Positions 50,217 through 58,852 of a stretch of DNA of 64,000 nt are shown in pieces (positions within the stretch are counted from its first letter, which is position 1; each line of letters opens with the position of its first letter). Both the position numbers and the translations under genes were made by a program. Source of the DNA: UBA1664 sp964531715 (GTDB taxonomy: Bacteria > Pseudomonadota > Alphaproteobacteria > Micavibrionales > UBA1664); contig CAZHEE010000004.1 of NCBI GenBank assembly GCA_964531715.1, positions 62,001 to 126,000 on the forward strand, read 5' to 3'. A model generated the notes under the pieces. It was given only the letters and a program-made list of their open reading frames with translations. It did no database searches and was not told where the DNA came from.

Positions 50217-52295
50217 TTAACGCCCCAAACCCAAATCCTGAGCCTCAAGCTTTTTAATCTGGTCGCGGATGCGGGCTGCGTCCTCAAATTCAAGGTTGCC
50301 TGCGGCCTCGCGCATATCGCCCTGAAGCCTTTTGATTGTCTTGGCAAAATCCTCTGGCGCAATGATATCGGCCTTGCCGCCCTTGCCCTTGATTGTCACA
50401 TCCTTCGGCACTTCATCCTGAACCATTTGTGCGGCAATCGCCTTTTTCACCGTGGCGGGCGTGATGCCATGTTCCGCGTTATAGGTCATTTGGCGTTCAC
50501 GGCGGCGCGCTGTTTCATCCATCGCATGTTGCATGGAATCCGTAATCTTATCGGCATAAAGAATGGCGCGTCCTTCAACATTTCGCGCGGCACGCCCTAT
50601 CGTTTGAATGAGCGAACGACGCGCTCTTAAAAAGCCTTCCTTATCCGCATCCAAAATTGCAACAAGGCCCACTTCCGGAATATCAAGACCTTCGCGTAAC
50701 AAGTTGATTCCAATCAGTATATCATATTCGCCCAAGCGCAAATCGCGGATAATCTCAATGCGTTCAAGCGTATCAATATCGGAATGGAGGTAGCGGACTT
50801 TCATCCCTGCCTCAACCATATATTCGGTAAGGCTTTCCGCCATTTTCTTGGTGAGGGTTGTGATGATGACACGGAAGCCTTTTTCAGTGACCTTTCGGCA
50901 TTCATCCATCACATCATCCACCTGATGCGTGGTCGGGCGAACCTCGACAGGCGGATCGATCAGCCCGGTCGGACGCACAACCTGCTCAATAAACGCACCA
51001 TTAGTTTGTTCCAGTTCCCAATCGCCTGGTGTCGCGGAGACGCAGATGGTCTGGGGCCGAAACTTGTTCCACTCCTCAAATTTAAGGGGGCGGTTGTCAA
51101 CGGCGGCAGGCAAGCGAAAACCATATTCGACAAGCGTGGTTTTCCGCGCACGGTCACCGTTAAACATGCCCCCGATTTGCGGCACCATGACATGGCTTTC
51201 ATCCAGAAACATGAGCGCATTGTCAGGCATATATTCAATAAGAGTTGGCGGCGGCATGCCCGGGGCGCGCCCTGTTAAATAGCGCGAGTAATTCTCAATC
51301 CCCTGACACATGCCCGTTGCGGCGAGCATCTCAAGGTCAAACGTTGTGCGTTGATTAATGCGTTGAGCTTCCAGTAATTTCCCTTGCGATTCAAAGAATT
51401 CAATCTGGTTTTTAAGGTCTTGCTTTATCTGACCCATTGCCTGCTGAATTGTCGGGCCTGGCGTAATATAGTGCGAGTTCGCGTAAATCCGCACGCCTTC
51501 CATTTTATCGACTTTCTCACCCGTGAGAGGGTCGAATTCCGTAATAGACTCAAGCTCATCCCCGAAAAGGCTAAACCGCCAAGCGCGGTCTTCCATATGG
51601 GATGGGAACAGCTCAACCGTATCGCCGCGCACGCGGAATGTTCCGCGCTCAAACGCGATATCATTGCGCTTATATTGCAAGGCGACGAGGTGCTGCAGCA
51701 AATCTTGACGGTCAATCGTCATGCCCTCCTTAATGTCAAAGGTCATCGCGGCGTAATCTTCTTTCGAGCCAATCCCGTAAATGCAGGAAACCGAGGCAAC
51801 GATGATCACATCCTTACGCTCAAACAGGGAGCGCGTGGCGGCGTGGCGCATGCGGTCAATCTGCTCGTTAATATCACTTTCTTTTTCGATAAATGTGTCG
51901 GAGCGGGGGACATAGGCCTCGGGCTGGTAGTAGTCATAATAGGATACGAAATATTCAACCGCATTGTCAGGAAAGAAGCTTTTGAATTCCTGATAGAGCT
52001 GTGCGGCGAGCGTTTTATTCGGTGCCATGATGATGGCAGGGCGTTGCGTTTCCTGTATTACATGCGCCATAGTGAAGGTCTTGCCCGAGCCGGTGACACC
52101 GAGCAAAACTTGATCTGCCTCGCCATTATTTACGCCCTCAACGAGGGATTTTATCGCCTTTGGTTGATCGCCTGCGGGAATATAATCTGTTTTCATTTTG
52201 AACGGCGGAGATTTCTCCATCGGTTGACGCGCGGCCTGCTCCTGCTCCAACCCTACGGCATTTGCTAATGATAATTCCTGTATCGCATTCATCAT
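50217..52295 (-). CDS. uvrB: UvrABC excinuclease subunit B
   Basis: About 692 residues from the ATG at 52295; other in-frame ATGs (52322, 52292, 52196) are possible and no strong ribosome binding site decides. Damage-recognition helicase of nucleotide excision repair. Walker A GVTGSGKTFTMAHV, beta-hairpin YYDYYQPEAYVP, DESHV motif, helicase motif V/VI GINLLREGLDIPEVGLVAILDADKEGFLRARRSLIQTIGRAARN, and the C-terminal UVR domain (MREAAGNLEFEDAARIRDQIKKLE) binding UvrC. Confidence 0.97.
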   Translation of the reverse strand: MMNAIQELSLANAVGLEQEQAARQPMEKSPPFKMKTDYIPAGDQPKAIKSLVEGVNNGEADQVLLGVTGSGKTFTMAHVIQETQRPAIIMAPNKTLAAQLYQEFKSFFPDNAVEYFVSYYDYYQPEAYVPRSDTFIEKESDINEQIDRMRHAATRSLFERKDVIIVASVSCIYGIGSKEDYAAMTFDIKEGMTIDRQDLLQHLVALQYKRNDIAFERGTFRVRGDTVELFPSHMEDRAWRFSLFGDELESITEFDPLTGEKVDKMEGVRIYANSHYITPGPTIQQAMGQIKQDLKNQIEFFESQGKLLEAQRINQRTTFDLEMLAATGMCQGIENYSRYLTGRAPGMPPPTLIEYMPDNALMFLDESHVMVPQIGGMFNGDRARKTTLVEYGFRLPAAVDNRPLKFEEWNKFRPQTICVSATPGDWELEQTNGAFIEQVVRPTGLIDPPVEVRPTTHQVDDVMDECRKVTEKGFRVIITTLTKKMAESLTEYMVEAGMKVRYLHSDIDTLERIEIIRDLRLGEYDILIGINLLREGLDIPEVGLVAILDADKEGFLRARRSLIQTIGRAARNVEGRAILYADKITDSMQHAMDETARRRERQMTYNAEHGITPATVKKAIAAQMVQDEVPKDVTIKGKGGKADIIAPEDFAKTIKRLQGDMREAAGNLEFEDAARIRDQIKKLEAQDLGLGR

Positions 52296-52500
52296 TATCA
52301 GATAGGGGACAGCGGCAAACAAAGCAACTTTTTTATCTTGACTTTATTGTCATATTTATATAAAAAAGGATTAAATATTATAGTTTATGGTAATCTTTAA
52401 AAGTATACATAACGGTAATTGACGAATAGGGGGTTTTTTGTGATTTTAAATATTTCAAAGTTGTTCAGAATCTTGGCTCATGGTGTAAAGCAATTTGTAC

Positions 52501-52947
52501 ATGGTAAATCACCTGAACAAACTTTATGTTGATAGTTTCATGTCTTTCTTGCAACAGAATGAAGAAGAAGTTTTTTCTATGGGTAGGAAGCAGCTTATCT
52601 CAGCATTATCTGCGGGTATTGAAGCATTAAATATTATCCCTAGGTCTCAAGATTTAGAATGGCCAGCTGCATTTCAAACGTTAGAACAAACCATACCATT
52701 GGTTGCACAGGTTATATATGAAGAAGGGTATCACGGCGACAGAGAAGCTCAACTTAGCACCTTGAGCGTTATTTTTTTCTTTCTAAACAAGGCAAAATCT
52801 GACGAAAGATGTCAAGGTTCCGACCCCGTCAAAATAGGTGAAAATTTTTACACACCTTCTGAATTTCTAACTTTCTTATCCGATCCAAGTAATATTAGCG
52901 GTTTAAAACCCAAAGAACTGAAACCTGAAGCTCTTATGCATGGCTAA
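52501..52947 (+). CDS. Hypothetical protein, 148 residues
   Basis: ATG at 52501, no clear ribosome binding site. A soluble helical protein (SFLQQNEEEVFSMGRKQLISALSAGIEALNIIP, FQTLEQTIPLVAQVIYEEGYHGDREAQLSTLSVIFFFLNKAK). No domain recognised. It lies alone on the plus strand between uvrB and radC, with a 205-base AT-rich leader. Confidence 0.55.
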   Translation: MVNHLNKLYVDSFMSFLQQNEEEVFSMGRKQLISALSAGIEALNIIPRSQDLEWPAAFQTLEQTIPLVAQVIYEEGYHGDREAQLSTLSVIFFFLNKAKSDERCQGSDPVKIGENFYTPSEFLTFLSDPSNISGLKPKELKPEALMHG

Positions 52948-52958
52948 AATCTGTTCTT

Positions 52959-53642
52959 TCAAACAATCATACCCATGGTTTTCATGCTTAAGTGCCCTGT
53001 ACGGCTAATGATAATATGGTCGTGGAGTTCTATATTCAGTGGCTCTGCCGCCTTCACAATATAATTTGTGATATCGATATCCGCCCTTGACGGGGCCGGG
53101 TCGCCACTTGGATGATTATGCACTAAAACCATTCCGGTCGCGCCGATATTCATCGCCTTTTTTAAAATCTCGCGTGTATAGACATTCGCGCTGTCAATCG
53201 TACCGCTGGCATGGATTTCATCCTCAATCAAATGGTTTTTACGATTGAGATAGAGCACACGAAACCGCTCAATGTCATCCTCTGCCATGGCCGCGTGGCA
53301 ATAGGCGATGAGGCGATCCCAATTTGTAAGTGCAGGCTTATTCATCAGCTCTTTTTGCATGGCACGGACATGAAGCGCATGGATTGCTTTTAAGAAAATT
53401 GCGGTATTCTCGGACACGCCTTTGACGGCGGTGATATCATCAACGCTTGCCACAAATAATTTGTGAAGTGAGCCGAAACCGGCGATGAGATCCTTTGCAA
53501 TCGGCTTAACATCTTTTCGCGGGATGGCGGTAAAAAGGAGGAGTTCGAGCAACTCATAATCGGCTAAGGCTGTCTCTCCGCCATTGATAAACCGCTCGCG
53601 TAGGCGGTCGCGATGCCCTTGTTTATGGTTGTCTATTGTCAT
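52959..53642 (-). CDS. radC: JAB/MPN-domain protein RadC
   Basis: 227 residues. N-terminal helix-hairpin-helix region (LADYELLELLLFTAIPRKDVKPIAKDLIAGFGSL) and C-terminal JAMM domain with the metal motif VLVHNHPSGDPAPSRADID. The catalytic Glu region is DEIHASGTIDSANVYTREI. The true role of RadC is unsettled. Divergent or convergent genes on both sides; a family A repeat follows its start region at 53704. Confidence 0.93.
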   Translation of the reverse strand: MTIDNHKQGHRDRLRERFINGGETALADYELLELLLFTAIPRKDVKPIAKDLIAGFGSLHKLFVASVDDITAVKGVSENTAIFLKAIHALHVRAMQKELMNKPALTNWDRLIAYCHAAMAEDDIERFRVLYLNRKNHLIEDEIHASGTIDSANVYTREILKKAMNIGATGMVLVHNHPSGDPAPSRADIDITNYIVKAAEPLNIELHDHIIISRTGHLSMKTMGMIV

Positions 53643-53703
53643 TAGTGGTGAGTGTAGAGGCGAAGTAATTTATTGGCAATAAAATATAAATTATATAAAA
53701 TTT

Positions 53704-53776
53704 GTCATCTCGACCGAATGCAATGAGCGGAGAGATCTACTAAGTAATTAGAACCCTCGGCTACGCTCGAGATGAC
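53704..53776. repeat. Dispersed inverted repeat, family A, inverted copy
   Basis: GTCATCTCGACCGAATGC...GGAGAGATCT to ...CTACGCTCGAGATGAC, 73 bp, upstream of radC. Confidence 0.88.
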
Positions 53777-53861
53777 AATAATTGACTTATATATGTAACA
53801 AAGTTAATTTTGTGGATTGCATGGTCAAGCCATGCAATGAGGATGCCAGAAAATGAGAAAT

Positions 53862-53932
53862 CTCTGTGATCTCAGTGCTCTCCGTGGTGAATCTATGGAT
53901 TGCCTCGGTCGCGTCGCTCCCTCGCAATGACA
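53862..53932. repeat. Composite repeat, inverted copy
   Basis: CTCTGTGATCTCAGTGCTCT, CCGTGGTGAA, then TATGGATTGCC and CCTCGCAATGAC: the reverse complement of the composite at 35432-35512. It reaches to 5 bases from the map stop codon. Confidence 0.8.
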
Positions 53933-53936
53933 ATGC

Positions 53937-54740
53937 TTAATAAGGTGGTTTTGTGTGACCTTCGGGTGAGAGAGTAAAAATCTCGACACCATCCTCCGTG
54001 ACCCCGATCGTATGCTCGAACTGCGCGGAAAGTTTGCGGTCGCGTGTGACGGCCGTCCAGCCATCGGCCAGGACTTTACTGTCATATTTGCCTTCATTAA
54101 TCATCGGCTCGATTGTGAAAATCATGCCTTCCTCAAGTATTATTCCAGTGCCCGCCCGACCATAATGCAGCACGCTGGGTGGTTCATGGAATTGCGTGCC
54201 TATCCCGTGACCGCAGAAATCGCGCACAACCGAAAAGCGTTCTGCCTCTGCAATTTTTTGAATAACCGCGCCGATATCGCCAAGCCTCGCGCCTGGGCTC
54301 ACAACATCAATCGCCGCCATCAGACAGTCATAAGTCACATCCATCAGGCGTTGCGCCTTGATTGAGGGTTGCCCGACCGCATACATGCGCGACGTATCCC
54401 CGAACCAGCCATTCAGAATGACAGTCACATCTATGTTCGCAATATCGCCATTTCTTAAAATTTTATCAGGGGCGGGGATTCCGTGGCAAATCACATTATT
54501 GACCGAGATACACGTCGCCTTGGGATAGCCCTTGTAATTGAGCGGTGCAGGCACGGCATCATGTTTCAAAATATAAGAATGCATCAGGTCGTCGAGGCTC
54601 TCGGTGCTGACCCCCTCAACCACATGCGGCGTGATAAAGTCGAGCACTTGTGCGGCAAGTTGCCCTGCTTTACGCATCATGGCAAAGCCTTCCGCGCTAT
54701 GAATCGGTATGCCTTCGGCTGTTTTTTCCGCACTATACAT
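53937..54740 (-). CDS. map: Methionine aminopeptidase, type I
   Basis: 267 residues. Removes N-terminal Met from new proteins. Metal ligands visible in ANIDVTVILNGWFGDTSRMY (two Asp), GHGIGTQFHEPPSVLHYG (His), EEGMIFTIEPMIN (Glu) and AQFEHTIGVTEDGVEIFT (Glu). Starts at MYSAEKTAEGIPIHSAEGFAMMRKAG. Lies 40 bases downstream of the adenosine deaminase-like gene on the same strand. Confidence 0.97.
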   Translation of the reverse strand: MYSAEKTAEGIPIHSAEGFAMMRKAGQLAAQVLDFITPHVVEGVSTESLDDLMHSYILKHDAVPAPLNYKGYPKATCISVNNVICHGIPAPDKILRNGDIANIDVTVILNGWFGDTSRMYAVGQPSIKAQRLMDVTYDCLMAAIDVVSPGARLGDIGAVIQKIAEAERFSVVRDFCGHGIGTQFHEPPSVLHYGRAGTGIILEEGMIFTIEPMINEGKYDSKVLADGWTAVTRDRKLSAQFEHTIGVTEDGVEIFTLSPEGHTKPPY

Positions 54741-54780
54741 GGTTTATTTTGTATGGCGAAAAGCGATTAAAGTCAAAAGC

Positions 54781-55974
54781 TTATTCTGCTAATGCCGCGC
54801 GGGAATAGCCGAGCGCGGTAGCTTCGGGCTGAACGCCTTTATCAAGTGCCTGGGCATAATCATTAACATGCTTCATCAGGCGGTTGCGGGTAATCGGGTC
54901 GATATTGGCATAGGCAATGGCATTACGCGTGAGGGTGAGACTGTCTTTCGGCTCAGTAATTCCCGCCTTCCACGCCATCGAATATTCCTTCCCGATATTA
55001 GTATTCATGAGCAGCGGATTGTCAGAGCCTAAGCATATCGGAATGCCCGCCCCCATAAAATCGGCAATCGGGTGCGCCTCTGTTGTTTCATAATACAGGC
55101 GAAGAGGGCGGTCAATCACAATTGAATAACTGCCATCACTTGAAGTGATTTTGTCATTATTTTTTAGATGTTTAGTCTCGTCTGGTAAACCGATACGTTT
55201 ATTGGCGGAGATACACATTTCCATACAGATTTTCTTTTCTGCGAACTCTGTAATCAGGTCGGAAGAGGTGTGGATGAGAACACCATGCCCGACACGCAAG
55301 CGACGCGAATCCTGAGGTGAAATATCGAACGCGGCCTTGGGGACGGCTTGTAAAAAATTCACGGCATTATCCAGATGCTGCTCCGCCACGTGAGGGGCAA
55401 GACCAAGCCCACCATCCCAAGCCTCATGAAACACATCGCGATAGGTGGACAGGCAATTCGCGCTCTCATCCCCGACCAGCCCGAATGCGGTGACATACGG
55501 ATTATCAAGCTTTTGAAGGTCTTTGACCGCCTTCATGGCGAAATCCGCCCCGTGGTCACGCAGGCAGGTGACAACGATACGGGCCTCGATGCCCGTATTG
55601 GCGCGCGCAGCCTCAATCCCTGCCTGAATCGCTTGAAGTTGCGCCTTGAATGTGTCGCCGGCACGGTAAGAATTTGAAATCTCGGCATAAATCGCACCCT
55701 CGCGGGCAATCCGCTCAAGATAGCCTTGAACGGTGCTTGCCAATTCAGCCACTGAATCCGTCATGTCGCGGCATTGTTCATAGGTATGGTGAAAGTCGAT
55801 AAGGGTGTTGTAATAACGTTTCTCGCGCTCAACCAGAAATTCCAGCTCAAGCGGTGTCCGCCGTTTCTTGACACGTCGTACAAACATGTCATTGGACAGC
55901 GCGAGCGAGATATGGACATGCATCTCAGCCTTCGGCAGGAAATAATGGATTTTGCGGGATTTTTTGTTATCCAT
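54781..55974 (-). CDS. Adenosine deaminase-family protein
   Basis: 397 residues, metal-dependent hydrolase fold. Motifs in family order: PKAEMHVHISLALS (HxH), APHVAEQ (usual HAGE), RVGHGVLI, and ICLGSDNPLL (usual SxDDPxxF). The HAGE-to-HVAEQ and DDP-to-DNP changes set it apart from true Add enzymes, so the substrate may be another purine or an unrelated deaminase target. Typical length is about 330-350; the extra residues are in the N-terminal third. Confidence 0.8.
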   Translation of the reverse strand: MDNKKSRKIHYFLPKAEMHVHISLALSNDMFVRRVKKRRTPLELEFLVEREKRYYNTLIDFHHTYEQCRDMTDSVAELASTVQGYLERIAREGAIYAEISNSYRAGDTFKAQLQAIQAGIEAARANTGIEARIVVTCLRDHGADFAMKAVKDLQKLDNPYVTAFGLVGDESANCLSTYRDVFHEAWDGGLGLAPHVAEQHLDNAVNFLQAVPKAAFDISPQDSRRLRVGHGVLIHTSSDLITEFAEKKICMEMCISANKRIGLPDETKHLKNNDKITSSDGSYSIVIDRPLRLYYETTEAHPIADFMGAGIPICLGSDNPLLMNTNIGKEYSMAWKAGITEPKDSLTLTRNAIAYANIDPITRNRLMKHVNDYAQALDKGVQPEATALGYSRAALAE

Positions 55975-56003
55975 TCAAATTTTAGAATTTTTTGTTATGC
56001 GCA

Positions 56004-56570
56004 TTATTTTTTATTTATTTTATTTTCATACATCTTTAAATCATCAAAAAATCTGTCTCTTTTATTATAATTGATATTATTATTATTGAAATAATAATCC
56101 TTTGCTTTAGCACGCATTGTTTTAAGTATCGCGTCTAGTTCTTCAGCTGTCATATGTCTTGGTGATTGTTCTTGACGAGGTCTATGGAAATGTCCTTTTT
56201 CTTCGGGTTGAGGAGATTGTGCTCTATACCCGCCTGAAAAAGGACGTGCTTGTTCTGCAAACGATGAACGGCTTGTTTCTTTTTTTCTTAAAACTTGCTT
56301 TTCTTTGCCGATTCTTTTCGCCATATCATAGGCTCTATTAACCTGGACAAGAACTGCTTCGCGAGCTTTTTTCATTTTTTCATCAGGGTTGTTCCTGTCA
56401 GGATGAATCGCTTTTACAATAGACGCTCTAATTTGTTTTGGGGTTTTTCCATCCCAATCAATTTCAAGTTTTTCCGCAATAGTCGCAAGAATTGATGCAG
56501 GTTTATTTAACTTTCCAGTTCTTGCTGCTAATCTATTTAAATCATTCACGCTTAAATCTATATCTACCAT
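56004..56570 (-). CDS. J-domain (DnaJ-like) protein
   Basis: 188 residues. The J-domain lies at about 30-90 with the HPD motif at 56-58 (SIVKAIHPDRNNPDEKMKKAREAVLVQVNRAYDMAKRIGKE), which stimulates DnaK ATPase. The rest is a low-complexity basic segment (KKETSRSSFAEQARPFSGGYRAQSPQPEEKGHFHRPRQEQSPRH) and a helical tail with an Asn-rich stretch. No zinc-finger or CTD, so not a full DnaJ. AT-richer than its neighbours. Client unknown. Confidence 0.8.
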   Translation of the reverse strand: MVDIDLSVNDLNRLAARTGKLNKPASILATIAEKLEIDWDGKTPKQIRASIVKAIHPDRNNPDEKMKKAREAVLVQVNRAYDMAKRIGKEKQVLRKKETSRSSFAEQARPFSGGYRAQSPQPEEKGHFHRPRQEQSPRHMTAEELDAILKTMRAKAKDYYFNNNNINYNKRDRFFDDLKMYENKINKK

Positions 56571-56619
56571 ATTGCACCTCTCTTAAAAATATGTATAATA
56601 TATTTTTCAGGGTTGTTTG

Positions 56620-57717
56620 TCAATTATAATTCGGGGCTTTGGTGATGCTGGCGAGGTCGTGGACATGGCTTTCGGCCAGTCCGGCATTGGTCAGGCGAAC
56701 AAATTCGGCCTTTGACTGCATTTCCGCCACCTCTGCCGCGCCGATATAACCCATGCCTGATTTCAATCCGCCGATTAGTTGATAGAGGATATCCGCGACA
56801 GGACCTTTGGCTTTCACCAAGCCTTCAACACCTTCGGCAACGAGTTTTTTGTTATCGCCCGTGTTTTTTTGGAAATAGCGATCGGCAGAGCCTTCACTCA
56901 TCGCGCCGATTGACCCCATACCGCGATAGGATTTATATATATTATCTTCGTACTCAACAATATCGCCGGGGGCTTCATCAGTCCCTGCGAGGAGGGAGCC
57001 GATCATGACCGCGTCCGCCCCTGCCGCCAAGGCCTTGACGATATCACCTGAATGGCGCAAACCGCCATCGGCAATCAGTCCTATACCATGTTTTTTAGTG
57101 ACTGCCGCGACATTAAGGATGGCGGTAAGTTGCGGCACGCCGACCCCCGCAATAATGCGCGTTGTGCAAATTGAGCCGGGACCGACACCGACCTTGACAG
57201 TATCAGCGCCGGCGTTAATGAGAGCCTGCGCCGCCGCACCGCTCACGATATTACCGCCGCATAAATTAATGTCATCGGAAAGAGCGCGAACCGCCGCGAC
57301 TTGCTTTAAGACATTTGCGGAATGCCCGTGTGCCGTATCAACCACGATTAAATTGACACCTAACTCTATGAACTTTTTCGCCCGCTCAAGCTGGTTTTCG
57401 CCTATTCCGATTGCAATGGCGCTTTGTAAGTTAGCATCGCTTAAGGACTTGATAATCGCGCATTGCGCCTCAAAAGACATATTACGGTGAATAACGCCGA
57501 GTCCGCCTGCCTTTGCCATTGCATGCGCCATATCTATATCCGTGACCGTATCCATGGCGGAGGAAAGGAGGGGGATATCAAGCCTTAAACGCGGTGAAAG
57601 ATGTGTTGCGGTTGACACTTCTGCTGGGCTGACATTAGACGCTTGCGGGGTAAGCAAGACATCATCATAGGTCAGGGCTTCGGTAATTTGGGGAGCGGCG
57701 TAATTGATTTGTTTCAT
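56620..57717 (-). CDS. guaB: IMP dehydrogenase lacking the CBS (Bateman) domain
   Basis: 365 residues against about 490 for ordinary GuaB. The TIM-barrel core is complete: LTYDDVLLTPQASNV at the start, catalytic loop GPGSICTTRII with Cys184, ADGGLRHSGDIVKALAAGADAVMIGSLLAG, YRGMGSIGAMSEGSADRY and the flap VAEGVEGLVKAKG. HRNMSFEAQCAIIKS runs directly into the next barrel strand where the two CBS motifs normally sit. The flap and SIGAM motifs favour IMP dehydrogenase over GMP reductase. Catalyses the first committed step to GMP, here without the usual nucleotide-sensing module. Confidence 0.9.
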   Translation of the reverse strand: MKQINYAAPQITEALTYDDVLLTPQASNVSPAEVSTATHLSPRLRLDIPLLSSAMDTVTDIDMAHAMAKAGGLGVIHRNMSFEAQCAIIKSLSDANLQSAIAIGIGENQLERAKKFIELGVNLIVVDTAHGHSANVLKQVAAVRALSDDINLCGGNIVSGAAAQALINAGADTVKVGVGPGSICTTRIIAGVGVPQLTAILNVAAVTKKHGIGLIADGGLRHSGDIVKALAAGADAVMIGSLLAGTDEAPGDIVEYEDNIYKSYRGMGSIGAMSEGSADRYFQKNTGDNKKLVAEGVEGLVKAKGPVADILYQLIGGLKSGMGYIGAAEVAEMQSKAEFVRLTNAGLAESHVHDLASITKAPNYN

Positions 57718-57763
57718 GAGGAAAAATATGCGATTACGCCTTAAAATGCAAATAAGTTTTTAA

Positions 57764-57874
57764 TTCCCTCTCCCTTGAGAGAGAGGGTTAGGGTGAGGGT
57801 TTACGAACATTCTTATTGAGAGCCCTCATCCGCCTTCGTTTCCTCAGGCACCTTCTCCCTAAAGGGAGAAGGAA
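57764..57874. repeat. Repeat family E, copy 1
   Basis: CCCTCTCCCTTGAGAG, AGAGGGTTAGGGTGAGGG, a 23-base spacer, then CCCTCATCCGCCTTC and CCTTCTCCC...GGGAGAAGG. Inverted relative to copy 2 at 58761-58832. Confidence 0.8.
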
Positions 57875-57933
57875 AGGTTGGCTGCTCATTTTTTAATATT
57901 GATTTGTGTTCATTCGTGGTTAATCTCATAGGC

Positions 57934-58674
57934 ATGACACAAAACACAAAAACCGCTGGGCTAATAATTATCGGCAATGAAATCTTAAGCGGACGGACTC
58001 AGGATAAAAACACGGCCTATATCGCTCAAAAGCTGGAGATGATCGGCGTGCGTTTAACAGAGGTGCGCGTCATCCCCGATGTGATTGATACAATCATCGG
58101 GACGGTTCGGCATTTTAGTGAGGCTTTTGATTACGTTTTTACAACCGGCGGTATTGGCCCGACCCATGATGATAAAACCGCCGAAGCCGTCGCAAAGGCT
58201 TTCGATGTTAAGCTGCTCAAAAATGCAGAGGCTTATCAAATTTTGCTCAACCATTATGGTGATGAGGCAGAGATGAATGATGGGCGGGTAAAAATGGCCT
58301 ATACTCCTGAAGGCGCAAGCCTTATTCCAAATCCTGTATCCTCCGCGCCTGGTTTTCAAATTAATAATGTGCATGTTATGGCTGGCGTGCCGAAAATCAT
58401 GCAATCCATGTTGGATTATATCCTGCCGAGCCTTGAAGGCGGTGATGTGATTAAATCGCGACAGATGGTTATTAATCAGGCCGAAAGCACGATTGCGCCC
58501 TTGATTGAAACGCTTGAGAGTGATTTTAAAGGCATCGAGGTCGGCAGCTATCCGCGCTATAAAAATGGCGAGCCAGAGGTAACAATTATCATTCGCGGTA
58601 CTGATGAAACGCAAGTTGAGCAAGCTTTTGAGATGCTGGAAGAAAAAATTAATAAAATGTCATCCCGAATGTAG
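57934..58674 (+). CDS. CinA-type molybdopterin-binding domain protein
   Basis: Start at the ATG at 57934 (MTQNTKTAGLIIIGNEIL), 246 residues. MoCF_biosynth/COG1058 domain: GLIIIGNEILSGRTQDKNTAYIAQKLEMIGVRLTEVRVIPD and YVFTTGGIGPTHDDKTAEAVAKAF, as in the N-terminal half of CinA. The C-terminal nicotinamide-nucleotide amidase domain is absent, as in many alphaproteobacteria where it is a separate gene. The last five or so residues and stop are encoded by a family A repeat that begins at 58659. Confidence 0.88.
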   Translation: MTQNTKTAGLIIIGNEILSGRTQDKNTAYIAQKLEMIGVRLTEVRVIPDVIDTIIGTVRHFSEAFDYVFTTGGIGPTHDDKTAEAVAKAFDVKLLKNAEAYQILLNHYGDEAEMNDGRVKMAYTPEGASLIPNPVSSAPGFQINNVHVMAGVPKIMQSMLDYILPSLEGGDVIKSRQMVINQAESTIAPLIETLESDFKGIEVGSYPRYKNGEPEVTIIIRGTDETQVEQAFEMLEEKINKMSSRM

Positions 58675-58729
58675 TCGAGAGATCTTGTCTCTACAGATCT
58701 CTCCGCTCTTTTCGCTCGGTCGAGATGAC
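58659..58729. repeat. Dispersed inverted repeat, family A, overlapping a gene end
   Basis: GTCATCCCGAATGTAGTCGA to ...CTCGGTCGAGATGAC, 71 bp, with inner GAGATCT / AGATCTCTCC arms. The first 16 bases supply the C-terminal codons and TAG of the CinA-type gene. Confidence 0.9.
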
Positions 58730-58760
58730 AAAATATATTTAACGCGAAGAATGTGAGAAA

Positions 58761-58832
58761 AGGAAGCGGATGAGGGGTTCTTTACAACAAATTTTTTGCC
58801 CCTCACCCTAGCCCTCTCCCCAGGGAGAGGGG
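58761..58832. repeat. Repeat family E, copy 2
   Basis: GGAAGCGGATGAGGGG, an AT spacer, CCCCTCACCCTAGCCCTCTC, then CCCAGGGAGAGGGG. Same two blocks as copy 1 in the opposite orientation. It overlaps the unlikely upstream extension of the ogt ORF. Confidence 0.8.
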
Positions 58833-58852
58833 ATATAAAAAACAGAAAAAAA

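Noticed and set aside
51384..52268. 294-residue plus-strand ORF opposite uvrB
   Set aside because: Lies wholly antisense to conserved uvrB codons, no ribosome binding site or domain; a shadow of the strong codon bias of uvrB.
56620..57717. Calling this gene GMP reductase because of its short length
   Set aside because: YRGMGSIGAM, ADRY and the EGVEGLVKAKG flap are IMP dehydrogenase features.
57904..57933. Upstream extension of the CinA-type gene
   Set aside because: The ten extra residues are hydrophobic and unconserved; MTQNTKTAG at 57934 fits the family start.
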